Shown here: in pieces, positions 24,695 to 32,662 of the stretch
How the letters are laid out: every line of letters starts with the position of its first letter
How positions within the stretch are numbered: position 1 is the first letter of the stretch
DNA from: an uncultured Steroidobacter sp.
GTDB lineage: Bacteria; Pseudomonadota; Gammaproteobacteria; Steroidobacterales; Steroidobacteraceae
Assembly: GCF_937958065.1 (NCBI RefSeq)
Contig: NZ_CALFXI010000016.1
Coordinates: 1-46,508 of the forward strand
Direction: 5' to 3'
DNA: 46,508 nt
Position numbers and translations under genes: made by a program
The notes under the pieces: generated by a model
What the model was told of the DNA's origin: nothing
Database searches by the model: none
Seen by the model: only the letters and a program-made list of their open reading frames with translations

Positions 24695-26845
24695 TCACTG
24701 CTTCTGCGCCGCTTCCTGTGTCTGCAGCAGCCTCGCGGAAGAGATGACGTAAGCGCGAATCGATTCGACCTGCTCAGGCGTCAGGCTGCGGTCGAATGAG
24801 ATCATGCCGCGCGATTCGAGCGCGCCGCCCAGCACGACCTTTGCAAACGATTCCGGATGCCCTGCCATCGGCGAGCGCCGCAGGTCGGGCAGGATGCCCG
24901 ATGAGAGCAGCGAGGCGCCGTGACAACGGCTGCAGTACGTCGAATACAGATCTCTCCCCTCCTCGATGCGCTCGCGCGGCCACTGCTCCTGCGTCGGCAT
25001 CGCAGGTGGGAGCGGCACGGGCGTGTATGCCGGCAGACGCGCGCTGCCTTTGAGCTTGAAAGCAAGCACTCTGCCGTTGGGAGCCGCGAACGCGGGCTTC
25101 AGCGCCGGCAGCGCCAATGGCACCGCACCTCCATAGCCGGCCATCACAGCGATGTATTGTTCGCCGGCGACCCGATACGTCACCGGTCCCCCGACGATAC
25201 CGGTCTGCACGTCATATTCCCAAAGACGCTCCCCGTTACTGGCGCGGAATGCCTGCAGTTTCCTGTCAGCGGTGCCTTGAAATACCAGATCGCCGGCCGT
25301 CGCGAGCACGCCGCCATTCCAAGGGCCGGCATGCTCGACCACCCACGCTTCTTTCTGCGTCACCGGATTCCACGCGATCAAGCGCCCGGTCAGCATCGTC
25401 GCAAGCTGCGCGCGTTGGGCCGGATCGTCGGGCACGCCGAGCAGACTGAAATCGATGCCGGAGTTGAGCGCGTTCGGGCGCGATTGGAAGTTGGGATCAT
25501 CTCGATAGGCCAGCGGCAGCTCCTGCGCTGGGATGTATGCAAACCCCGTCGCCGGACTGTAGGCCATCGGATGCCAGCTGTGGCCCCCTGCGCCGCCCGG
25601 CCGGGCAACGAAGATCCCGTTCTCGTAGCGAGCTTCGGGCGTTTCCAGCGGTCGGCCGGTCGCGATGTCGATGCCAGTGGCCCAATTCACCGGTACGAAA
25701 TTCTTCGCCGACAGCAGCTTGCCGTTCTCGCGATCGATCACATAGAAGAATCCGTTCTTCGGCGCCTGCATCAGCACCTTGCGCTTGCGACCCTCGAGCA
25801 CGAGGTCGGTGAGCGTAATCGTCTGGTTGGCGTTGTAATCCCAGGTCTCACCGGGATTGACCTGGTAGTGCCACAGATACTCGCCAGTGTCGGGCTTCAG
25901 CGCGATGATGGAGCAAAGAAACAAGTTGTCGCCTTTGCCCTCCGAGCGAATGCGCCGGTTCCACGGCAGGCCGTTGCCTGTGCCCACATAGAGCTGATCC
26001 AGCTCCTGGTCGTAAACGATCGAGTCCCATGCAGTACCGCCGCCGCCGTACTCGTACCACTTGCCGAACCAGGTTGGCAGCGCCATCTCGGCGAGCACCT
26101 TGTCCGATGCCGCGCCGTCCGGGCCCTTCGCCGGGTCGCCGGGGACCGTATAAAAACGCCACGCGAGCTTTCCGGTCTCCGCATCGTATGCGCTTACGTA
26201 GCCGCGCACCTGGTAAGTATCCGCGCCGCCATTGCCGATGATGATCTTGCCCTTCACCACGCGTGGCGCACCGGTGATCGTGTAAGAAGCTTTCGGATCG
26301 GTCGTCTCCACGGACCACACCGGTTTGCCGTTCGCGGCATCGAGCGCGATGAGACGGCCGTCGAGCGTCCCGACGTAGACCTTCCCGCGATACACCGCGA
26401 CACCTCGATTCACCACGTCGCAGCAGGCTTTGATCGCGGTGGCGCCTGGCACCTGCGGATCGTACGTCCACAGCGCTTTGCCGCTCGCCGCATCGAGTGC
26501 CACGACCTTGCTCCACGCCGTCGAGGTGTACATCACACCGTCAACGACGATCGGCGTGGCCTCCTGGCCGCGATTGGTGTCGAGGTCGTGAAACCACGCG
26601 AGTTCGAGCTGCCCGACGTTATCGGCGTTGATCTGCGTCAACGGGCTGAAGCGTTGTTCGCTGTAGGTTCGCCCGTAGCTCAGCCAATTATCCGCATCTG
26701 AGTCTGCACCTGAGAGACGCGCGTCATCGACATTCGCAAATGCGCGCGGCGCGGATGGCAGCTCGGACGCTGATGGAGATTGCTGCTGACACCCGCTGAG
26801 TAATCCCAGCAGGCTCAACGCTGCGCATCTGTGTGCGATTCTCAT
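24695..26845 (-). CDS. PQQ/haem c alcohol dehydrogenase (quinohaemoprotein), lipoprotein
   Basis: 716 residues from ATG at 26845 (MRIAHRCAALSLLGLLSGC). A lipobox LLSGC suggests lipid attachment at Cys 19 and a periplasmic location. An eight-bladed PQQ propeller fills residues 60-590 (repeats such as VVALDAASGKALWTYDP, VRGYVSAYDAETGKLAWRF, VLMQAPKNGFFYVIDRENGKLLSA). The adjacent cysteines ACCDVVNRG near residue 150 form the disulfide typical of PQQ alcohol dehydrogenases. A C-terminal cytochrome c domain has YCSRCHG (haem at Cys 638/641, His 642) and a Met ligand near 681 (RGMISFD). It oxidises primary or secondary alcohols and passes electrons to the respiratory chain. Sixteen bases downstream of the monooxygenase gene. 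Confidence 0.95.
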   Translation of the reverse strand: MRIAHRCAALSLLGLLSGCQQQSPSASELPSAPRAFANVDDARLSGADSDADNWLSYGRTYSEQRFSPLTQINADNVGQLELAWFHDLDTNRGQEATPIVVDGVMYTSTAWSKVVALDAASGKALWTYDPQVPGATAIKACCDVVNRGVAVYRGKVYVGTLDGRLIALDAANGKPVWSVETTDPKASYTITGAPRVVKGKIIIGNGGADTYQVRGYVSAYDAETGKLAWRFYTVPGDPAKGPDGAASDKVLAEMALPTWFGKWYEYGGGGTAWDSIVYDQELDQLYVGTGNGLPWNRRIRSEGKGDNLFLCSIIALKPDTGEYLWHYQVNPGETWDYNANQTITLTDLVLEGRKRKVLMQAPKNGFFYVIDRENGKLLSAKNFVPVNWATGIDIATGRPLETPEARYENGIFVARPGGAGGHSWHPMAYSPATGFAYIPAQELPLAYRDDPNFQSRPNALNSGIDFSLLGVPDDPAQRAQLATMLTGRLIAWNPVTQKEAWVVEHAGPWNGGVLATAGDLVFQGTADRKLQAFRASNGERLWEYDVQTGIVGGPVTYRVAGEQYIAVMAGYGGAVPLALPALKPAFAAPNGRVLAFKLKGSARLPAYTPVPLPPAMPTQEQWPRERIEEGRDLYSTYCSRCHGASLLSSGILPDLRRSPMAGHPESFAKVVLGGALESRGMISFDRSLTPEQVESIRAYVISSARLLQTQEAAQKQ

Positions 26846-26861
26846 GGTGCAATCCGTTCGG

Positions 26862-28499
26862 TCAGCTGAAGGCAAAGCCCGGATAACCCTGCCCGCGTTC
26901 CTGCTCGCAGCGTTGGCGATAAGTGAGATAGCCGCCGACGTACGCGAGGATCACGCGCGGCTTGCCAGGAACATTAGCTCCGACATACCAGCTGTTCGCG
27001 CTCTCCCACAGCGTGCCCTTCACGAGCTCGTTGACGTGTCGAGTCCACTGCTCTTCAGCTTCGCGTGTCGCTTCACAACGTCGCAGCCCCTGGCTTTCAC
27101 AGTGATCGATCAACCCCGCAATCCACTCGACCTGCATTTCGTTCGTCATCACGACGTTCGTAAGCACCGATGGACTGCCTGGCCCGCCCACCATGTAGAG
27201 ATTCGGAAAACCGTGGACACTGATGCCCAGATGCGAGTGTGGGCCCTGCGCCCAGCTCTCCTTCAGAGATTTCCCGCCGACACCGCGCAAGTCGATGCTG
27301 GTCAGCGCGCCAGTGAGCGCATCGAAGCCGGAGGCGGAGATCAGCACGTCCAGCTTGATCAACCGGCCACCGACGATGACGCCCTCGGGCGTGAAGCGCT
27401 CGATTCGCTCCGACTTGATGTCGATGAGCTCGACGTTGTCGCGATTGAAGGCTTCGTAAAAGTCGGTGCCCACCGTGCAACGCTTCGTGCCGTACGCATA
27501 GCCCCGCGGTGTCAGCTTCTCAGCGGTGCGAGGATCCTTGACGATCGTGCGGATCTTGCTGCGCAGGAAGTCAGCCGCTTCCTCGTTCACCTCGGGATCC
27601 GCCATCGCGTCACAAAAAGCCCAACCGACGACGCCGCCGCCATTCGCGTAACGAGCTTCGTAGATTTCACGCCGCCGCTGCGGCGTGAACTCTCTGGCGC
27701 TCCTGAACATTGCGTCGTTGATCTCGTCATCGAGCATGATGTCGCCACCGCCCCAGCGCAGGCAGTTCTGCAGCCGGTGGCGAGTAAGTTCGCGGTTCTT
27801 CTCCCACCATTGATAGTCCGCTGCCGTTAGCGGCCGGTTGCGTGCGGGCGAATAGAAATTCGGGGTACGCATGAACACCGTCAATCGCTCGCACTGCTCC
27901 GCGACGATTGGAATGGCCTGCACCGCCGATGAGCCGGTGCCGATGATACCCACGCGTTTGCCTGCGAAGTCCGGCGAGCGCTCGGGCCATCGCGCCGTGT
28001 GAATCACCTGTCCCTCGAAGTCCTTCAATCCCGGAATGTCCGGCATGATCGGCGTCGTGATGGGACCGGCGGCCGAGAAGAAGTGCCGTGCTCGGTAGGT
28101 GTCGCCGCCTTCCGTGCGGAACCTCCAGAGGTTCTCCTGCTCGTCGAACACGGCCGAGACCACGCGGGAGTTGAAGCGAATGTCACGGCGCAAGCCGAGC
28201 TTGTCCGCCACCCAACTCAGGTATGCCTGGATCTCGTCGCGCTTCGCGTAGCGCTCGGTCCATTTCCAGCCCTCATCGAGCAGCGGCGAGAAGGTGTAGC
28301 AGTAGACGAGGCTTTCGACATCGCAGCGCGCGCCGGGGTAACGATTCCAGTACCACGCACCACCCACGTCCGGGGCGGCTTCGAGTGCCAGGACCTTCAT
28401 TCCGTTGCTTCGCAGGCGGTACAGGGCGTGCAACCCTGCAAAGCCCGCACCCAGCACGAGCGCATCCAGGACCGTTGCGGTCGATGACACTTCAGACAT
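26862..28499 (-). CDS. Baeyer-Villiger-type flavin monooxygenase
   Basis: 545 residues from ATG at 28499 (MSEVSSTATVLD). FAD-binding GAGFAGL (residues 17-23) and NADPH-binding GIIGTGSSAVQ (184-194) flank the type I Baeyer-Villiger fingerprint FEGQVIHTARWP (161-172, FxGxxxHxxxWP). Also conserved are GGAWYWNRYPGARCD near 46-60 and ANSWYVGANVPGKPR near the C-terminus, both typical of cyclohexanone- and steroid-type enzymes. It inserts oxygen next to a ketone, giving an ester or lactone, with NADPH and O2. The HSL esterase in the same operon could open the product. Confidence 0.95.
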   Translation of the reverse strand: MSEVSSTATVLDALVLGAGFAGLHALYRLRSNGMKVLALEAAPDVGGAWYWNRYPGARCDVESLVYCYTFSPLLDEGWKWTERYAKRDEIQAYLSWVADKLGLRRDIRFNSRVVSAVFDEQENLWRFRTEGGDTYRARHFFSAAGPITTPIMPDIPGLKDFEGQVIHTARWPERSPDFAGKRVGIIGTGSSAVQAIPIVAEQCERLTVFMRTPNFYSPARNRPLTAADYQWWEKNRELTRHRLQNCLRWGGGDIMLDDEINDAMFRSAREFTPQRRREIYEARYANGGGVVGWAFCDAMADPEVNEEAADFLRSKIRTIVKDPRTAEKLTPRGYAYGTKRCTVGTDFYEAFNRDNVELIDIKSERIERFTPEGVIVGGRLIKLDVLISASGFDALTGALTSIDLRGVGGKSLKESWAQGPHSHLGISVHGFPNLYMVGGPGSPSVLTNVVMTNEMQVEWIAGLIDHCESQGLRRCEATREAEEQWTRHVNELVKGTLWESANSWYVGANVPGKPRVILAYVGGYLTYRQRCEQERGQGYPGFAFS

Positions 28500-28546
28500 G
28501 CGTTTTGCTCTCGACGATATATTCGTGTTGATGGGTGGCCCGCGGC

Positions 28547-29329
28547 TCAACTCGACCAGACAGGTGCGCGGCGCTCGACGAACGCCTTTGCCCCTTCCTG
28601 GTAGTCGCTCGCGGCCAGCACGTGTTGGACGGCTTCGTCCTGGACGGCACGCACTTCGGCTTCACATAGATCGGATGCGTAGCGCGCGACGCGCAGGCTC
28701 TCGCGCACGGCAATCGGCGAATTCGCAGCGATGCGGCTCGCAATGGCCAGCGCTTCGTCACGCTCCGCGCCTGGCGCAGTGATGCGATTGATGAGACCGG
28801 CCTCGTAGGCGCGCCTCGCGTTCAGGGGCTCGCCGGTAACGACCATCTCGATAGCAAGCGGTCGGGACAGAGCGCGTGTGATCCGATATGCGCCGCCGGC
28901 CCCCGCAATCAGCCCGCGTTTAACTTCCGGAAGGGCGAAGCTCGCTGCTTCGCTGGCCACGATGAGATCGCAGGACAAAGCGATCTCGACACCTCCGCCG
29001 GCCGCCGGGCCCTGCACGACTGCAATCCATGGCTTGGACTTCTTCGCGTACACGAACCCCGCGAATCCGGAATCAGGTCGCACGGTCTCCCACATCTTGC
29101 CGGCAGCCACCGCCTTGAGATCGAGGCCCGCGCAGAACACGTCTCCCTTCGCCGCGAGCACAGCGACGCGGATCGACTTGTCTGCTTCGACCTGCTTCGT
29201 GAAAGCTTCGAGCGCCAGCGCCACGGCACCATTCACAGCATTGCGCGCGGAGGGCCGATTCAAGGTCACTAGCGCGACGTGCTCACCAATGCGCTCGAAC
29301 AGGACTTCGTCTTCGACTGCGGTGCTCAT
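28547..29329 (-). CDS. Enoyl-CoA hydratase (crotonase family)
   Basis: 260 residues. Hydrates trans-2-enoyl-CoA in beta-oxidation. Oxyanion-hole segments GDVFCAGLDLKAV and GPAAGGGVEIALSCDL, with the two acid-base glutamates Glu 115 (GGGVEIAL) and Glu 135 (ALPEVKRGLIAG) both present, so hydratase activity is plausible rather than an isomerase-only form. Starts with ATGA overlapping the stop of the upstream acyl-CoA synthetase gene. Confidence 0.94.
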   Translation of the reverse strand: MSTAVEDEVLFERIGEHVALVTLNRPSARNAVNGAVALALEAFTKQVEADKSIRVAVLAAKGDVFCAGLDLKAVAAGKMWETVRPDSGFAGFVYAKKSKPWIAVVQGPAAGGGVEIALSCDLIVASEAASFALPEVKRGLIAGAGGAYRITRALSRPLAIEMVVTGEPLNARRAYEAGLINRITAPGAERDEALAIASRIAANSPIAVRESLRVARYASDLCEAEVRAVQDEAVQHVLAASDYQEGAKAFVERRAPVWSS

Positions 29330-31503
29330 TCACCCGTCCTCCAGATAACCAACCCATCCAGCGCCTCGATCTCGTCGCCACGCACGAGCAGCGGGTTGAC
29401 CTCGATCGAATCGAGCGCGGGACCCAGCGCGAGTGCGGCGTTGCCGATGTTGACGATGACGTCGGCGAGTTGCTCCAGATCCGTCGCGGCGGAGTTGCGG
29501 AAGCCCTGCAGGAGTTTTCGCCCACGCAAGGTCGACAACATCTCCAGCACGTCCGCGCGATCCACTGGCAGCGTCGCGATGGCAACGTCTGCAAGCAGCT
29601 CAACCAGCACTCCGCCGAAGCCAATGGTGATCGTGGGGCCCCAGGTCGGATCGTTCCGAACACCGACGAGCAACTCGACACCGCCTTGTCGCATGGGTGA
29701 CGCGATCACGCCTTCGATGTGCGCGTCGGGCCGGTGTGAGCGCACGGCCGTCAGCAATTCATCGAACGCGACAGCCACATCGGACGCGGCGACATTCAAG
29801 CGCACGCCACCCACCTCGGTCTTATGCGCGATATCAGGGGAGAGAACCTTTAACGCGAGCGGACCGCTCAGGCCGAACGACTGCGCCTCGGCACGCGAGC
29901 GAATGACTTGCGCGGGAATGACCGGCACACCGTGAGTCGCGAGAAAGTCGAGCACTGCGCGCTCGTTCGCGAGCTTGGGCGCGAGCGCGGCGCTGTTTTC
30001 GCCGGTGCCGATTTGTGTAGTCGCAGCGCTCGGTAAGCGCAGCGGCTTGGGCGGCGATGCAAGGCGCTGCGACCACCAAGCCGCTTTGCCGACGGCCCGT
30101 AGCATCGGATCGATGCCGCACACCACGTGCGGCAGCTGATGTTCCGCGATCAAGCGACGAGTGACGTCGGTGAGCGTCTTCACCGTTGTGAGCACCATCA
30201 CCGCCGGCTTATCGATGGACTTCACCGCGCGTCCGATCGCCGCCAGACCCGCCGGCAGCGCCACCGCTCCTTCGACGGTCGGAATGCCGATATTGATGCC
30301 GACGATGCCGATGGGAGTCGCGGCAGCCGCCACGGGAATGAGACGTTCCAACAAGGCTGGATCGCGGACCGCAGCACCCGTCACGTCCAGCGGATTCATC
30401 GAGGACGCAAAGTCCGCGATCAACGTCTTGAGGACTTCGGTGGTCTCGGCCGGAAATGCGGGCACGCTCGCCCCGCTCGCCTCGGCACCGTCCGCAACGA
30501 GTGTGCACGCGCCGCCGGAGATTGAAATGAAGCCGAGCCCCGATGCCGGTAGCGGGCCGGTCGCCGCCAGCAGGCCCGCGGTGACGATCAAGTCCTCGAC
30601 GGAATACACGCGGATCACGCCGAGGCGTGCGCAGACCGCATCGAAGACTTTATCGTTACCGGCGAGAGATCCCGTGTGTGCCTTCGCGACTGCGCCGGCC
30701 AGCTCGCTGCGGCCGATCTTCAGCATCACGATGGGTTTGTTTCGTTCCCGGCAACGCTGTGCCGCGGCCGCGAAGGCCGCCGGATCGCGGATCGATTCCG
30801 CGAACACAGCGATTGCGCGCGTGTCAGGATCGTCGACGAGATAATCGATGACATCCGCCAGGGTCAGCTGGGCTTCGTTGCCCGTCGCGGCCACGAAGCT
30901 CGTGCCGATGTTCTGACTGTGCGCGAACTCGTTCAGCTCGCTCGCCGTTGCACCACTCTGGGACACGATTGCAATACGCGGCGGCAACAGCGGTAACACC
31001 GCCGGCACCGATGATACCGGCGTGCGTGCGCTGACATTGTTGTAGCCAAGTGAGTTCGGGCCCCAGATGTTCACCCGAAGCTCGCGTGCCTTGTCGACCA
31101 GTTGCTGCTGTAGAGCCGCACCCTCCTCGCCGATCTCCGCATAGCCCGAGGTCAGAATCGCCGCGTTGCGAATGCCGGCGGCTGCGGCGTCCTCGAGCGC
31201 TTCGATGACCGCGGACTGGGGCACGAAGATGAAAGCAACATCGATGTCACGCCCGATGTCACGGCAGGACCGATATCCCTTCATGCCCATCACGTCGACG
31301 CCGTTGCGATTGACAGCGCACACGTAGCCATCGAACGCGAAGTCGCGCAGGTTCTGTACGATGAAGCCGGTCCACGCAGATTTTTCCGTCGCGCCGACGA
31401 GCACGATGCTTCGTGGCCGAAACAGCTTCTTCAGCGGATGCTCGCGCCTGCTACCGTCGTTGACGCTGCCGTGGTCACGGGAACTGTCGATGCTGGCATG
31501 CAT
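29326..31503 (-). CDS. Acyl-CoA synthetase, ADP-forming, fused alpha-beta type
   Basis: 725 residues from ATG at 31503 (MHASIDSSRDHG); the frame extends to 31605 without homologous sequence. CoA-binding domain first (LFRPRSIVLVGATEKSAWTG, residues 27-46), then the succinyl-CoA-ligase-like domains with the phospho-His 276 in AKAHTGSLAG, and an ATP-grasp domain in the last third (LALKVLSPDIAHKTEVGGVRL, GPTITIGFGGVLVELL, DSIEVNPLLV). It forms an acyl-CoA from acid, CoA and ATP, giving ADP and phosphate. Such enzymes are less common in catabolic operons than AMP-forming ligases. Ten bases after the flavoprotein gene. Confidence 0.92.
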   Translation of the reverse strand: MHASIDSSRDHGSVNDGSRREHPLKKLFRPRSIVLVGATEKSAWTGFIVQNLRDFAFDGYVCAVNRNGVDVMGMKGYRSCRDIGRDIDVAFIFVPQSAVIEALEDAAAAGIRNAAILTSGYAEIGEEGAALQQQLVDKARELRVNIWGPNSLGYNNVSARTPVSSVPAVLPLLPPRIAIVSQSGATASELNEFAHSQNIGTSFVAATGNEAQLTLADVIDYLVDDPDTRAIAVFAESIRDPAAFAAAAQRCRERNKPIVMLKIGRSELAGAVAKAHTGSLAGNDKVFDAVCARLGVIRVYSVEDLIVTAGLLAATGPLPASGLGFISISGGACTLVADGAEASGASVPAFPAETTEVLKTLIADFASSMNPLDVTGAAVRDPALLERLIPVAAAATPIGIVGINIGIPTVEGAVALPAGLAAIGRAVKSIDKPAVMVLTTVKTLTDVTRRLIAEHQLPHVVCGIDPMLRAVGKAAWWSQRLASPPKPLRLPSAATTQIGTGENSAALAPKLANERAVLDFLATHGVPVIPAQVIRSRAEAQSFGLSGPLALKVLSPDIAHKTEVGGVRLNVAASDVAVAFDELLTAVRSHRPDAHIEGVIASPMRQGGVELLVGVRNDPTWGPTITIGFGGVLVELLADVAIATLPVDRADVLEMLSTLRGRKLLQGFRNSAATDLEQLADVIVNIGNAALALGPALDSIEVNPLLVRGDEIEALDGLVIWRTGE

Positions 31504-31513
31504 GACTGGCACC

Positions 31514-32635
31514 TCAGCTCTCGATCGTCGCCGTAAGGCGCTCGATTGCATCGGCGAACTCCTGCTGGAATTCGCGCACCACGGCGGCAGCGGGACGCAC
31601 GGCATCGATGAGGCCGACGCCCTGACCTACCCAGTAGCTCACGAGCTCCTTCGCCGCTGCATTGCCTGCATCCGCGGCTTTGTCGATGCGAGCAAACGTC
31701 GGAATGCTGATCATCGCCATGATCGGCATCGGCAATGCGCCCGGACTGTCAGGCCCATCCCAAGCATCGTGCCAGCTGGATTTCAATTGTCGGCTCGGCT
31801 TGCCGGTGCGCGACTTCGAGCGGATCGTGTCGCGCGAGCTGGCGGCGATCATCTTCTGTTTGAATGTTTCCGAGGTCTCCGCTTCGGCGGTGGCGAGCCA
31901 CACGGAGCCGGTCCACGCGCCGGCGGCGCCCATCGCCATGCAGCCCGCCATCTGCGCGCCATTCATGATGCCGCCGGCAGCCAGCACGGGAACATCGCGA
32001 ATCGGCTTGATCGCCCGGATCACTTCGGGCACCAGCACGAGGGTCGAGACCTCGCCGCAATGGCCGCCCGCCTCCCCGCCCTGCGCAATCAGCAGATCGA
32101 CGCCGGCCTTCACTTGCCGAACAGCATGTTCCTTTGCGCCGACCAGCGCGCCCACCGGAATACCATGACGCCGCGCGCGCTCGATCATCGATTGCGGCGC
32201 GATGCCCAACGCATTGACGATGAGACGAATCGGATGGCGAAACGCGACGTCCATCAACGCTTCGCCCACCTCCGGCAGCGTTGCGGGTGGGAGCTTGTCT
32301 ACAACGTCTTCAGGCTGCACGGTGATGCCGTGCTTACGCAGCAGCTCCACCGCGAAGTCGATGTGCTTCTTTGGCACCTGCGCCGCCAGCGAGGCGAAGT
32401 CCGTTGCGGGTCCGAGCGACTGATGTTCAGGCACCAGAATGTCGATGCCATACGGCATGCCGTTCACGTGCTCGTCGATCCATTTCAACTCTCGTTCGAG
32501 GGATTCCGGCGTGAAGCTGCTGCCGCCGAGCACGCCGAATCCGCCAGCACGACTGACTGCGGCGACCACGTCTCGACAATGACTGAATGCGAACAGCGGG
32601 AATTCCGCGCCTACCAGACTCTTGATGGGTTCCAT
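31514..32635 (-). CDS. Nitronate monooxygenase-like FMN protein
   Basis: 373 residues, TIM-barrel of the 2-nitropropane dioxygenase/nitronate monooxygenase family. FMN site residues are in RAGGFGVLGG (29-38) and PVLAAGGIMNGAQMAGCMAMGA, and the catalytic His 192 is in QGGEAGGHCGE. Nitronate oxidation makes little sense in this operon. A precedent is IpdC of actinobacterial steroid C/D-ring degradation, which had the same family label before its role was found; this protein could act similarly on a CoA-bound ring or as an enoyl reductase. That is inference. Confidence 0.87.
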   Translation of the reverse strand: MEPIKSLVGAEFPLFAFSHCRDVVAAVSRAGGFGVLGGSSFTPESLERELKWIDEHVNGMPYGIDILVPEHQSLGPATDFASLAAQVPKKHIDFAVELLRKHGITVQPEDVVDKLPPATLPEVGEALMDVAFRHPIRLIVNALGIAPQSMIERARRHGIPVGALVGAKEHAVRQVKAGVDLLIAQGGEAGGHCGEVSTLVLVPEVIRAIKPIRDVPVLAAGGIMNGAQMAGCMAMGAAGAWTGSVWLATAEAETSETFKQKMIAASSRDTIRSKSRTGKPSRQLKSSWHDAWDGPDSPGALPMPIMAMISIPTFARIDKAADAGNAAAKELVSYWVGQGVGLIDAVRPAAAVVREFQQEFADAIERLTATIES

Positions 32636-32662
32636 CGTTCCAACTCTTTGCCTCGTTGATAC

